A stretch of 59,229 bases of DNA from contig CBDUXT010000026.1 in NCBI GenBank assembly GCA_965371245.1, forward strand, positions 1 through 59,229, written 5' to 3'. The notes beneath the pieces were generated by a model. It saw only the letters and a list, made by a program, of their open reading frames with translations. It ran no database searches and was not told the origin of the DNA. Position numbers and translations under genes: made by a program. Source of the DNA: CBDUXT01 sp965371245. Its GTDB lineage: Bacteria > Planctomycetota > Phycisphaerae > UBA1845. Each line of letters opens with the position of its first letter. Within the stretch, counting starts at the first letter, position 1. This document shows positions 17,152-26,222 of this stretch, in pieces.

Positions 17152-18576
17152 ATGAAGAACACGACCACCCGTCGAGCCCGCCGCAGTTGGGCCGAGCCGT
17201 ACAAGATCAAGATGGTCGAGCCGCTGAAGATGACCACGCGACCCGAGCGCGAAAAAGCGATCGAAGCGGCCGGCTTCAACACGTTTCTTCTGCCAAGTGA
17301 AGCGGTGTACATCGACCTGTTGACCGACAGCGGCACCGGCGCCATGAGCGATCGACAGTGGGCCGGCATGATGCTCGGCGACGAGGCCTACGCGGGCTCC
17401 AGGAACTTCTATCACCTGGAGGCCGTAGTCCGCGAGCACTACGGATTCCGCCACTTCATCCCCGCCCACCAGGGGCGCGGGGCGGAACATATTCTAAGCC
17501 GCATCACGATCAAACCGGGCGACTTCATCCCGGGGAACATGTACTTCACCACCACGCGGCTCCACCAGGAGCTGGCCGGCGGGACATTCGTCGATGTGAT
17601 CGGCGACGAAGCCCACGCCCCGGTGTCGGAACATCCCTTCAAGGGAAACGTCGATCTCTCCAAACTCCAGCGGCTCATCGACGAGGTCGGGGCGAAGCGC
17701 ATCCCGTACTGCTGTTTGCACGCCACGGTCAACATGGCCGGCGGTCAACCCATCTCGATGGCCAACGCGGCCGCGACATCCCAGTTGTGCCACAAACATG
17801 GCATCGAAGTTTTCCTCGATGCCACCCGAGCCGTCGAAAACGCTTACTTCATCAAACAGCGAGAGCCGGGCTACGCCGACAAGACCATCGCGGGCATTCT
17901 GCGCGAGCTGTGCCGACATGCCGACGGCTGCACGATGTCCGGCAAGAAGGACTGCCTGGTCAACATCGGCGGCTTCCTGGCGCTCAACGATGACGAGCTG
18001 GCCGAACGGGCCCGAAACATGGTGGTGGTGTACGAGGGGCTTCACACCTACGGCGGCATGGCCGGTCGAGACATGGAAGCGATGGCCCAGGGAATCATCG
18101 AATCCGTCGAGTACGATCACGTCCGAGCGCGGGTCGGCCAGGTCGAGTACCTCGGCGAGCGACTGATTGAAGCGGAGATCCCCGTCCTGCAGCCCATCGG
18201 CGGGCATGGCGTCTTCGTCGATGCCAAGGCCTTCTTGCCCCACATTCCTCAGGAGCAGTTCCCCGCCCAGGCACTGGCGGCCGCCCTCTACGTGGACTCC
18301 GGCGTTCGGGGCATGGAGCGCGGCGCGGTGTCGGCCGGTCGAGACCCGAAGACGGGCGAAAACAGAATGCCGGCCCTCGAACTCTTGCGCCTGACGCTGC
18401 CTCGAAGGGTGTACACGCAGGCCCATCTGGACGTGACCTTCGAGTCCATACTCGATCTGTTCGACAAGAGAGACTCGGTCGTCGGCTTGCAATTCGAACA
18501 CGAACCCGAGCAGCTTCGGTTCTTCCAGGGACGGTTCAAGCCAACGCGCGGTCAGACGATTTTTGCAGACGGTTAG
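17152..18576 (+). CDS. tpl: Tyrosine phenol-lyase (beta-tyrosinase)
   Basis: 474 residues, the normal length. PLP-dependent lyase that splits tyrosine into phenol, pyruvate and ammonia (EC 4.1.99.2). It matches the tryptophanase/tyrosine phenol-lyase family end to end: IDLLTDSGTGAMSD, MMLGDEAYAGS, PTHQGRGAE-like PAHQGRGAE, DATRAVENAYFIKQRE and the cofactor Lys in MSGKKDCLVNIGG. The features that separate the two enzymes favour the phenol-lyase: NMYFTTTR, GVRGMERG (Met-Glu-Arg where tryptophanase has Val-Glu-Ile) and QLRFF near the end. The ATG has GGAG eight bases upstream. It stands alone about 145 bases after the DUF6702 gene. Tryptophanase is the alternative, judged less likely. Confidence 0.88.
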   Translation: MKNTTTRRARRSWAEPYKIKMVEPLKMTTRPEREKAIEAAGFNTFLLPSEAVYIDLLTDSGTGAMSDRQWAGMMLGDEAYAGSRNFYHLEAVVREHYGFRHFIPAHQGRGAEHILSRITIKPGDFIPGNMYFTTTRLHQELAGGTFVDVIGDEAHAPVSEHPFKGNVDLSKLQRLIDEVGAKRIPYCCLHATVNMAGGQPISMANAAATSQLCHKHGIEVFLDATRAVENAYFIKQREPGYADKTIAGILRELCRHADGCTMSGKKDCLVNIGGFLALNDDELAERARNMVVVYEGLHTYGGMAGRDMEAMAQGIIESVEYDHVRARVGQVEYLGERLIEAEIPVLQPIGGHGVFVDAKAFLPHIPQEQFPAQALAAALYVDSGVRGMERGAVSAGRDPKTGENRMPALELLRLTLPRRVYTQAHLDVTFESILDLFDKRDSVVGLQFEHEPEQLRFFQGRFKPTRGQTIFADG

Positions 18577-18656
18577 ACCCGGAGCTTCGATCGGCGAACC
18601 CGACCTACGCGTGTGCTTGGCTCGCCGCGACGCGCGCGGGGGCGTAGGATGGGGTG

Positions 18657-20045
18657 ATGGCGGCACCCGTTGTATCCTGTCCACACTTCCCGGCGTGCAG
18701 CGGGTGTAGCGCGATCGGCTGGCCGTACGACGGGCAGCTGGCGGCCAAGCTGCGAGCGGTTCAGTTGCTGTTTGCCGAGGCCGGGTTGTCCACCGTGTCG
18801 GCCGAATCGATTCGATCCATCACCGCGAGCCCCGAGACGGCCGGCTATCGCAATCGCGTGCGGCTCGTTCCTTTGGTCGCCCATGCACGCCGCCCGCGGC
18901 CTGCTCCACCGCTCGCCGATGCACCTGACCCGCAGAGCGGCGGGGACGGCGACCGCCGTGGGTCAAGTGCTCCTGGCGTTGGTACCGCGCGTGGCGCGAT
19001 CGACCGGATCTCTTTGGGTCTCTTCCGGGCCAGCTCGCATGATGTGATCGACATTCCCTATTGCCCCGTGCAGACGGACGCGATCAATCACGCGGTCGAG
19101 GTGATTCGTGCAAGCATCGCGCGGCACGGGGTCGCGCTTTACGACGAAGCGGCGCACCGTGGCGACCTTCGGTATGTCTCCGTGCGTCATGGGGTTGGCA
19201 CGGATGAGCTGCTGGTCGGGCTTGTCACGCGGGAGGAGCGGTTCGTCCACGCAGAGCCCATGGCGCGGGAGATTATGGCCGAGTGCGGCCGGGTCGTCGG
19301 CGTTGTGCAGAATGTCAACGGCGAAAAAGGCAACGTGATTTTTGGATCGATCAGCCGGGTGTTGGCGGGGCGCGGGTGGCTTGAGGAGATCGTCTGCGGC
19401 GTTCGCATCCGGCTGGGCTTGACCAGTTTTTTTCAGATCAACACGCCGGTCGCGGAACGGGCGTACGAGGCGATTGTTGCCAGGGCGATGGAATCGCAAT
19501 CCGGTTGTGCGGCTGCGACGTCGCCGGCTCCAACGGAAGCATCTCAACCGGCGCGGGGCCAAGCAGCGTGCGGCGTCACCCTGCTCGATCTCTACGCGGG
19601 CGTGGGGACGATCGGGCTGGTGGCCGCGAGCCGAGGGTGCCGTGTTTATGGCATTGAAGAATCATCTGAGGCCGTCGAGCTGGCCAGCGCGGCGGGCGAG
19701 GTCAACGGGCTGGACAACATCAAGTTTCGCTCCGGGCTGGTCGAGGACCGCCTGCCGGATCTTACCGAGGCGCTGCGCACAACCCGGGCGAACGTGGGCG
19801 AGGTTGTGGTCGTGGTCAATCCGCCGCGCAAGGGGCTGGGCGAGTCGATCGTGGACCTGATCGTTGAGACCGGCGCCCAGCGCATCGCCTATCTGTCCTG
19901 CGCCCCGAAAACGCTCATCCGCGATCTTCGAGGCTTCGAACATCGCGGCTACGGCGTCCGATCCGTCGAGCTGTTCGACATGTTCCCCCAAACGCCGCAG
20001 GTCGAGACGCTGGCCGTCTTGGTGCGGGCGGATCGGGGCGTATAA
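18657..20045 (+). CDS. rlmD: 23S rRNA (uracil-C5)-methyltransferase, RlmD/RumA type
   Basis: 462 residues. A SAM-dependent RNA m5U methyltransferase of the TrmA/RlmD group. Iron-sulfur cysteines are seen at the N-terminus (CPHFPACSGCS). Then come YRNRVRLV, SFFQINTPVAE, the SAM motif LLDLYAGVGTIGL, NPPRKGL, the catalytic Cys in AYLSCAPKTLIRDL and the closing DMFPQTPQVETL. No TRAM domain precedes the cysteine motif. Two low-complexity Pro/Ala/Gly-rich insertions (about residues 76-115 and 278-302) are unusual for the family. A GTG at 18654 directly before the ATG could also be used. RlmC cannot be excluded as the specificity. Confidence 0.85.
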   Translation: MAAPVVSCPHFPACSGCSAIGWPYDGQLAAKLRAVQLLFAEAGLSTVSAESIRSITASPETAGYRNRVRLVPLVAHARRPRPAPPLADAPDPQSGGDGDRRGSSAPGVGTARGAIDRISLGLFRASSHDVIDIPYCPVQTDAINHAVEVIRASIARHGVALYDEAAHRGDLRYVSVRHGVGTDELLVGLVTREERFVHAEPMAREIMAECGRVVGVVQNVNGEKGNVIFGSISRVLAGRGWLEEIVCGVRIRLGLTSFFQINTPVAERAYEAIVARAMESQSGCAAATSPAPTEASQPARGQAACGVTLLDLYAGVGTIGLVAASRGCRVYGIEESSEAVELASAAGEVNGLDNIKFRSGLVEDRLPDLTEALRTTRANVGEVVVVVNPPRKGLGESIVDLIVETGAQRIAYLSCAPKTLIRDLRGFEHRGYGVRSVELFDMFPQTPQVETLAVLVRADRGV

Positions 20046-20186
20046 TTCGCGGGCTGGGTGCGTGTGATTCGGCGGGAAATGGCGCCCGCAGGGCGGGCTA
20101 TTGCCCGCCGAAAGATGCGTATCCATGATGAGTTGCGCAGCTCGGGTCATCGACTCGGCATCTTTGGGGGCGTAACCGGGAACGAC

Positions 20187-20525
20187 ATGCCAGGCGCGAA
20201 ACCACCACACGGTGAACTCATCAGCGAGGCCATCACGCCGCGTGTGGGCACGTTCGACACTGCCTCGATGACCCGCGGCGAGCCGGGGCTGCCCGAGGGG
20301 TTCTGTTGGCGCGGTGTGCGGCTGGATGTGGTCGAGACGTTATCGACGTGGAAGGAATCATCCCGCGAGGGTGGTCGCGCCGGCGGAGAGCTCTACCTGC
20401 GTCGTCACTACTATCGGCTGCGCATGAGCGACGGTGCGATCTGGACCATCTATTTCACGCGGCAGTCGCCCCGATCGGGCAACGTGAAACAGCGGTGGTT
20501 TCTGTTTACACGTGTGGCGAGTTGA
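20187..20525 (+). CDS. DUF6504 family protein
   Basis: 112 residues from the ATG at 20187 (GGGA five bases upstream). It matches DUF6504: ISEAITPRVGTFDTASM, GEPGLPEGFCWRG, then a LYLRRHYYRLRMSDG strand pair and a closing QRWFLFTRV. It is a small cytoplasmic beta protein of unknown role. Longer starts at 20058 and 20115 would run through a GGCGGGCTATTGCCCGCC repeat palindrome (20089-20113) and are disfavoured. It lies 33 bases ahead of the aldehyde dehydrogenase gene on the same strand, probably co-transcribed. Confidence 0.75.
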   Translation: MPGAKPPHGELISEAITPRVGTFDTASMTRGEPGLPEGFCWRGVRLDVVETLSTWKESSREGGRAGGELYLRRHYYRLRMSDGAIWTIYFTRQSPRSGNVKQRWFLFTRVAS

Positions 20526-20558
20526 ACGGGCGACCCCGGATCGAACAGGAGGCGTGTG

Positions 20559-21995
20559 ATGCTACGTGAGACCTATCCTTACTACCTGGCCAACAAACCG
20601 GTCGCGCCCAACGCCGACCTGGTCGTGACGAACAAGTACACGTCCGAGCCGGCCTGCCGGGTGGCGCTGGCCGATGCCAGCGCGATCGATGCGGGCATCG
20701 CGGCCGCCGTCAAGGCGTTCGATAAGACGCGGCGCATGCCGAGCTATCAACGACAGGCCGTCCTCGATCACGTGGTCAAACGAGTGACCGAGCGGCACGA
20801 GGAGATGTCCAAGGCCTTGTGCATCGAGGCGGGCAAGCCGATTCGCGACTCCCGCGGCGAGGTCACCCGGCTGATCGACACGTTTCGCGTGGCGGCCGAG
20901 GAGAGCACGCGAATGACCGGCGAGTACATGCCGCTGGACATCAGCCCGCGCGCCGAAGGGTATGAGGCCGTCTGGCGGCGATTTCCGATCGGTCCGTGCA
21001 GCTTCATCGCTCCGTTTAACTTTCCGCTGAACCTGGTGGCGCACAAGGTGGCGCCGGCCATCGCCGTGGGTTGCTCGTTCGTGCTCAAGCCCGCGAGTCG
21101 CACGCCGATCGGGGCGCTCATTCTCGGGGAGATTCTTGCGGAGACGGACCTGCCCGAGGGAGCGTTCAGTATCCTGCCGTGCTCGCGCGACGGGGCCGAC
21201 CTGTTCACCGTCGATGAACGGATCAAGCTCTTGAGCTTCACCGGCTCGCCGGACGTGGGCTGGAAGCTCAAGGCTCGGGCGGGCAAGAAGAAGGTGGTGC
21301 TCGAACTGGGGGGCAACGCGGCCTGTATCGTCGATGACGGGATCGACCTGGAATACGCGGCCGATCGCATCGTGCACGGTGCGTTCTACCAGTCGGGGCA
21401 GAGCTGTATCGGCGTGCAACGCATCGTGGCCCACGAGGGCATCTATGAGCACCTCAAGCAACTGCTCGTGGATCGCGCCCGCAAGCTCAAGGCTGGCGAC
21501 CCGCTGGACGAGGAGACGTTCCTCGGGCCGATGATCACCCTTGCCGACGCCGAGCGGATGGAGGAATGGGTGGGTGAGGCCGTGGACGCGGGGGCGAAGG
21601 TGCTCTGCGGCGGCCAGCGCAACGGCGTTTTCTATGATGCCACACTGCTCGAAAACGTCCATCCGGGTGTGAGGATCAGTTGTGAGGAGGCCTTTGGGCC
21701 GGTTGCGACCTTGCAGCCGTTCGTCGATTTCAAGGAGGCGGTGCGAATGGTGAACGACAGCGTCTTCGGTTTGCAGGCCGGTGTCTTTACCAAGGACATC
21801 GACCACGCGTACTACGCCTTCAACGAGTTGGAGGTGGGCGGCGTGGTGATCGGCGACGTGCCCAGCTTCCGCGTGGACTCGATGCCCTACGGCGGCATTA
21901 AAGATTCCGGGCTGGGTCGCGAGGGCATCCGCTTCGCGATGGAGGACATGACGGAGATCAAGCTGATGGTGTTCAACCGGGTGGGGTGGCTTTAG
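20559..21995 (+). CDS. NAD(P)-dependent aldehyde dehydrogenase
   Basis: 478 residues. Aldehyde dehydrogenase superfamily: the cofactor-binding segment PFNFPLNLVAHKVAPA, KPASRTP, SFTGSPDVGW, the general-base Glu in VLELGGNAA, the catalytic Cys in FYQSGQSCIGVQR, EEAFGPVA and the closing PYGGIKDSGLGREG. It resembles the group containing lactaldehyde, non-phosphorylating glyceraldehyde-3-phosphate and related dehydrogenases; the aldehyde cannot be told. AGGAGG stands seven bases ahead of the ATG at 20559. It follows the DUF6504 gene closely. Confidence 0.88.
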   Translation: MLRETYPYYLANKPVAPNADLVVTNKYTSEPACRVALADASAIDAGIAAAVKAFDKTRRMPSYQRQAVLDHVVKRVTERHEEMSKALCIEAGKPIRDSRGEVTRLIDTFRVAAEESTRMTGEYMPLDISPRAEGYEAVWRRFPIGPCSFIAPFNFPLNLVAHKVAPAIAVGCSFVLKPASRTPIGALILGEILAETDLPEGAFSILPCSRDGADLFTVDERIKLLSFTGSPDVGWKLKARAGKKKVVLELGGNAACIVDDGIDLEYAADRIVHGAFYQSGQSCIGVQRIVAHEGIYEHLKQLLVDRARKLKAGDPLDEETFLGPMITLADAERMEEWVGEAVDAGAKVLCGGQRNGVFYDATLLENVHPGVRISCEEAFGPVATLQPFVDFKEAVRMVNDSVFGLQAGVFTKDIDHAYYAFNELEVGGVVIGDVPSFRVDSMPYGGIKDSGLGREGIRFAMEDMTEIKLMVFNRVGWL

Positions 21996-22177
21996 ATCCA
22001 TTTCATTCTATCGTAAGTGATCAGCAGTCTGCAAAAATTTGGTTGCGTGGCGCCGAGCGTGGTCAGGTACGTTGGCGGGGCGGCGGTGGTCTTTGCGGGG
22101 TTGAGCCCACGGAGGCGAAACGTTCGGTGGACGCTCACCCGCACGGCTTGCATCACGCCACCATGTGAGTTATGCAC
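21992..22177 (-). pseudogene. IS66-family transposase C-terminal remnant
   Basis: The minus strand encodes VSVHRTFRLRGLNPAKT followed by YLTT, which lines up with VLMSVHRTLRLRGLDPTGS and YLST in the remnant at 37388-37732. This is the conserved end of IS66 (TnpC) transposases. Everything upstream of about 22170 is gone. Its 3' end points left, away from the other remnant. Confidence 0.6.
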
Positions 22178-22507
22178 AGTGGTTTGGGGCGCATCCAGCG
22201 GTTCGGCATGCCATCGCCGTTACTGCAACCCGGTTGAACAGGGCGAAGAGGCGAGGAGGACGGCAATCCCGAGTAGGAGGTCGTCGGTCCTGCGCCGAGT
22301 GGCCGGGAGCCGTCCGCTGTAGCATTCTTAAGAGGGAAGAAGAACTGGACTTGGCGTTTAAACGCAGGAGTTTTCGTCAAATTGGGCGAATTGGGCTGGA
22401 GTTGGACAAGGACGTTCGGTATCATGACGTCCTCGGCGGCGGCAAGTGGGTAATGTCGTGTACTTGGGTTCGCGTCGGGGCGCATTTCTTACGTGGAGGT
22501 ACTAGCG
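22178..22507. other. Gene-free stretch before the metallophosphoesterase
   Basis: No supported gene. A perfect 12-bp palindrome GCGTTTAAACGC (22354-22365), about 140 bases upstream of the start at 22508, could be an operator for the plus-strand cluster; there is no other support for that. Confidence 0.3.
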
Positions 22508-23953
22508 ATGCTCGTGATCATCAGCGATCTACACCTCACGGACGGCACATCGGGTACGACGATTGGGGATGGCGCCTTTCGCGTGTTTCGTCAGCGACTG
22601 CGCGATATGGCGTACGATGCGTCGTGGCGGCTAAGACCAGACGGTAAGGTCGCGTACGATCCGATTAAGGAGATGGACATCCTACTGCTTGGAGATATTC
22701 TCGATGTCATCCGCTCGCAGAAGTGGGTATGGAAAAACAGCAAGGCTCGGCCGTGGGACTATGGTCAAACCCCGGCGAAAACAGAACGCCTCAGTAAGCA
22801 AGTCGCCAAGATCACGGATGCGATCCTCACGAAGAACCATGACTCGCTATCAATCCTTCAAGGACTCTCGCGGGGCAACCAAATCACGTTGCCGCCGCCC
22901 AAGAACGGCAAGCCGAATCCGGCGACCGGCTGGGCTCCAGATGCAAAGGGTCGGAGACCCGTGGCCGTTCGCCTTCACTACATGGTGGGCAATCATGACT
23001 GGTTCTATCACTTGCCCGGCAAGCGCTTCGATCAAATGCGGCTCAAAATCAAGAAAGCGATGGGGCTCGCCAACGACCACCGTGAGCCCTTCCCCCACGA
23101 CCCGGAGGAGTCGAAGGCCATCGCCTCCCTGCAGAGGGATCACGCAGTGTTCGCCCGTCACGGAGACATCTACGACTCCTTCAATTTCGAAGGTCATCGC
23201 GACGCCTCGTCTCTTGGCGACGCGATTGTCATTGAGCTGCTGAATCGCTTTCCTGCTGAGGTGCATACTGCGATGAAGGGTCGGTTGAAAGGACTTCCGA
23301 AATACGTCAAGGCGGGACTGAAGGAAATTGACAACGTTCGTCCGCTTCTTCTCGTGCCCGTGTGGATCGACGGACTTCTCGGTCGTTGGTGTCCCAACCG
23401 GGAGCTGAGTGTCGTTGTGAAGGAAATCTGGAACGAACTCGTGGACGACTTCCTCGATCTCAAGTTCGTGAAGGATCGCGACTCCTGGATTGATCCGTGG
23501 GATAACGTGGACATGCTCCAAGCAGCGCTTCGGTTCTCGAAAGGTGTTTCGCTGCACACAGCCAGCCGACTTCTCGCGTGGGTCAACGACACCGGTCTCA
23601 AGAGCTCCGATTCGTATTTTGAGGAGGCCTTAACCGAAACCAACTTCAAGAATCGGACCGCCCGCTTCATTGTGTACGGACACACGCACCGCCAGTCGAT
23701 TGTTCCACTCGACGTGTCGCACCATCCCAAGCAAGGTGACATCGAACAGCTCTACCTTAACTCGGGTACGTGGCGGCGAGTGTACGAGCTGGCGCGATTG
23801 AGTACGAAGGATGAAGAGTTCATCGGACACAATGTAATGACGTACTTGGCGTTCTACAAGAACGGAGAGCGGCGCGGTCGAGCGTTTGAGTCATGGTCAG
23901 GTGCGCTCGGCGTTGTTCCGGGAGGCGAGGATGAGGCGTACGTCCAGCAGTAG
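22508..23953 (+). CDS. Calcineurin-like metallophosphoesterase
   Basis: 481 residues. The metal-binding signature is complete: ISDLHLTDG (3-12), LLGDILD, MVGNHDWFY, VFARHGDIYD and YGHTHRQ. It is larger than the usual ~250-residue enzymes, with long insertions between the GNHD and GHTH motifs. There is no signal peptide, so it is probably cytoplasmic. Substrate unknown; phosphomono- or diester hydrolysis is the family activity. The ATG at 22508 follows GGAGGT at a seven-base spacing. First of three plus-strand genes without known relatives next to each other; it starts the accessory island. Confidence 0.85.
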   Translation: MLVIISDLHLTDGTSGTTIGDGAFRVFRQRLRDMAYDASWRLRPDGKVAYDPIKEMDILLLGDILDVIRSQKWVWKNSKARPWDYGQTPAKTERLSKQVAKITDAILTKNHDSLSILQGLSRGNQITLPPPKNGKPNPATGWAPDAKGRRPVAVRLHYMVGNHDWFYHLPGKRFDQMRLKIKKAMGLANDHREPFPHDPEESKAIASLQRDHAVFARHGDIYDSFNFEGHRDASSLGDAIVIELLNRFPAEVHTAMKGRLKGLPKYVKAGLKEIDNVRPLLLVPVWIDGLLGRWCPNRELSVVVKEIWNELVDDFLDLKFVKDRDSWIDPWDNVDMLQAALRFSKGVSLHTASRLLAWVNDTGLKSSDSYFEEALTETNFKNRTARFIVYGHTHRQSIVPLDVSHHPKQGDIEQLYLNSGTWRRVYELARLSTKDEEFIGHNVMTYLAFYKNGERRGRAFESWSGALGVVPGGEDEAYVQQ

Positions 23954-24049
23954 GCGCGGGTTGTGCGGCGGCAAAGATCGGAGTTCGACCGGGAAAAGAA
24001 GAATGAGGACACGAAGAGCACGCTAAGTTTCGCTCTGGGAGAAGCCGGC

Positions 24050-25285
24050 ATGAACGATGAGCACTTCAGCATCTACATGGCATTGGACGGTCCGCACCTG
24101 GATGGCCTTATAGGAAGCGCCGGCATACTCCGGTTCGATTGGCCGGAACGAACGTTCCACGTCCAGCACTATGAAGGGATCAGCGCGGCCCATAACGTAT
24201 CTCTGTCCCCTAACGGCGAGTTGGGCCTTCTGGGTAACTTCAGCCAGCAGTTGATCCTATTGGACTTGACCAAGCCGACGGATCTGAGAATCATCGGCCG
24301 GCAGGCGACCCAATACATCGAGAAATGCCCTTATCGTCTACGGTCCAATACGCACCACATTTGGTACCCGGACAATCAGCGATTCATCGGCGCCATCGGT
24401 GATTCTCTATATCGCTTCGTGGCGGACAAGCTCAAGGAGCCCGAGCAACTAGGGCCGCATCACCTGTTCAACGCCCACGAACTACGCTGGGATTGCAGCC
24501 GGCGGTACATTTTAATCGGTGACCTGGGTCCCGAGGATAAAGCTGCCCGCCGCATCGCCGTGTTTGACCTCGAGGGAGAAGATCCAGCCAAGAGATCCAC
24601 TGTCATCGAATTGCCCGGCACAGTGTGGCACTGTTGCGTCCACCCTACAAAACCCGTGGGATATGCCCTAACTTATTCGTTCGCGACGGAGGATGAGAAC
24701 TATGTGGATTGGTCTCCGGCCTTCACTCGTGAATACATCTTCGAGGTTGATCTCCGATCGGCCAAGATTTCCCGTGTATGGAGTTGTGGCGCCGAGTATC
24801 CGATTCACCTGAACTCCGACGTGGATGTCACGGAAGACAATCGACTGTACGTCGCCTCCGGCGGCAGTCACACGGTGGTGGAAATCCCTTTGGACGATTT
24901 TAGCAAGTCACGGGTGCTTCCCTGCATTCCGCCGCTGTGGATGCGTCTGCTCCTTTGGCGCCAGCGGATTCGAAACCTGCTGGGTGGGTTGAGTCGTCGC
25001 CCGACAGTAGTTAACACCCACCTGATTCTACAGACCCTGCAGGTGACAGGTGGACGCATCTTGGATGGGATCTATGCCGCCCGTGTCTCGCCACAGGGCA
25101 AATACTTGGTCACTGGCAACCGCGGATACAACGTGCTCACCGTTTTTGAACGAGAGAGTTTCAAGAAGGTCTACTGCAAGAGGCTTCCGTTTCGGCGAGA
25201 CAAGTATAGCCGAAGCCCGCATTACCGCCTGGGCTGGCGAGGGTATCACCTCGGCTTGCACCACAGCGAGGTTCATGGGCGATGA
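24050..25285 (+). CDS. Hypothetical protein, probable beta-propeller
   Basis: 411 residues. Not assigned to a named family. The chain shows repeated four-strand patterns ending in sequences such as HNVSLSPNGELGLLG, HELRWDCSRRYILIGD, HCCVHPTKPVGYALT and ARVSPQGKYLVTGNRGYN, typical of WD40/YVTN-type propellers. There is no signal peptide or membrane helix. The ATG at 24050 has GGGAGAA upstream. It lies 96 bases after the metallophosphoesterase and is likely in the same transcript. A binding or scaffold role is inferred only from the fold. Confidence 0.6.
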   Translation: MNDEHFSIYMALDGPHLDGLIGSAGILRFDWPERTFHVQHYEGISAAHNVSLSPNGELGLLGNFSQQLILLDLTKPTDLRIIGRQATQYIEKCPYRLRSNTHHIWYPDNQRFIGAIGDSLYRFVADKLKEPEQLGPHHLFNAHELRWDCSRRYILIGDLGPEDKAARRIAVFDLEGEDPAKRSTVIELPGTVWHCCVHPTKPVGYALTYSFATEDENYVDWSPAFTREYIFEVDLRSAKISRVWSCGAEYPIHLNSDVDVTEDNRLYVASGGSHTVVEIPLDDFSKSRVLPCIPPLWMRLLLWRQRIRNLLGGLSRRPTVVNTHLILQTLQVTGGRILDGIYAARVSPQGKYLVTGNRGYNVLTVFERESFKKVYCKRLPFRRDKYSRSPHYRLGWRGYHLGLHHSEVHGR

Positions 25286-25387
25286 GCATGAGACGTTTCG
25301 CATTCGGGTATGGAGATCGCATTGCTCGCGGACGGCCACGCCGTCTCCATGCCGAGTTGTCGTCAATGGATGAGCAGGGAGTGTGAT

Positions 25388-26086
25388 ATGGTTCAAATGG
25401 ACATCCCAGCAGCCTACGTCTGCGCCCAAACCTTTGCTTACTGTGGCCGCCGATGGTTGGTCGAAGAGAAGCCCTGCTGGAGTAGTAAGGCGTTGCTCGT
25501 ATCGACTATATACGCCCTGGGAATCATCGGACCCTGCGGTCTTTTTCTGCTTTCTGGGTGGACCGAGTGGGAGATGATGTACTGGCTGAAATCGGTGCGG
25601 ATGGACACAGCCAATTTCGGTCATCCTGGTTTCGCCTTGGTAGGACCAGTGTTCCTGGGGGCCCTGGGGCTGTCCGCGGCCGTAGGTTTCAAGGTCGCCC
25701 ACGGCTGGATTGTTCGGGGAGAGCCGCGAAAGGTGCTGGTCTCGCTGTGGCTGGGCGTGGGTCTATCGTTGGGCATGGTTCTCATCACGCCCTCGGCGCC
25801 GATGTTGGTAGGTCACTATTCCGACTACCACGCCTTTGTCCGTGAGGCCTTGGACTCCGGCAACCCGCGGGAATACGGGTTGCTGGCAGTTGGCCGGTGG
25901 ACGGCGTGTATTCCTTGGTCCGTACCCTCCGAAGCCTTGACGAAACACTCACTCATTACGTTCTTCAACCCGCGATTCTTCACGCCGTGGCTGATCGATA
26001 TACTCATCTTCGTGGGCTCGACCTACGCGATGGTCAGGTATTTCGTGCGATCGGGTCCGCGTGGCTCGATTGCGCCAGCGGCGTGA
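25388..26086 (+). CDS. Hypothetical membrane protein, about four helices
   Basis: 232 residues. Family not recognised. Hydrophobic segments are visible at about residues 40-60 (LVSTIYALGIIGPCGLFLL), 80-105 (GFALVGPVFLGALGLSAAVG), 120-145 (VSLWLGVGLSLGMVLI) and 205-225 (WLIDILIFVGSTYAMVRYF). The ATG at 25388 follows AGGGAG. It is the last of the three plus-strand genes and converges on the nuclease gene with 136 bases between. Function cannot be assigned. Confidence 0.55.
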   Translation: MVQMDIPAAYVCAQTFAYCGRRWLVEEKPCWSSKALLVSTIYALGIIGPCGLFLLSGWTEWEMMYWLKSVRMDTANFGHPGFALVGPVFLGALGLSAAVGFKVAHGWIVRGEPRKVLVSLWLGVGLSLGMVLITPSAPMLVGHYSDYHAFVREALDSGNPREYGLLAVGRWTACIPWSVPSEALTKHSLITFFNPRFFTPWLIDILIFVGSTYAMVRYFVRSGPRGSIAPAA

Positions 26087-26222
26087 AGCGAAGAATGTAC
26101 CCTTGATGGTGAACGCGATGTCTGCGAACATCCATGTTCGCCTAGGCCGCGCGCATCCGCACCTGTATTGTGTGCGAGTGGAGGGCGCGTCGCGAGCCCT
26201 TTTATCGTTGCCCGTTGGACAC

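Noticed and set aside
17494..18684. A ~396-codon frame antisense to the tyrosine phenol-lyase gene
   Set aside because: Shadow of a clearly recognised gene; His/Arg/Gly-rich composition and no homology.
20562..22001. A 479-codon open frame antisense to the aldehyde dehydrogenase gene
   Set aside because: It mirrors the sense gene almost exactly, as happens in high-GC DNA, and shows no domain or start signal.
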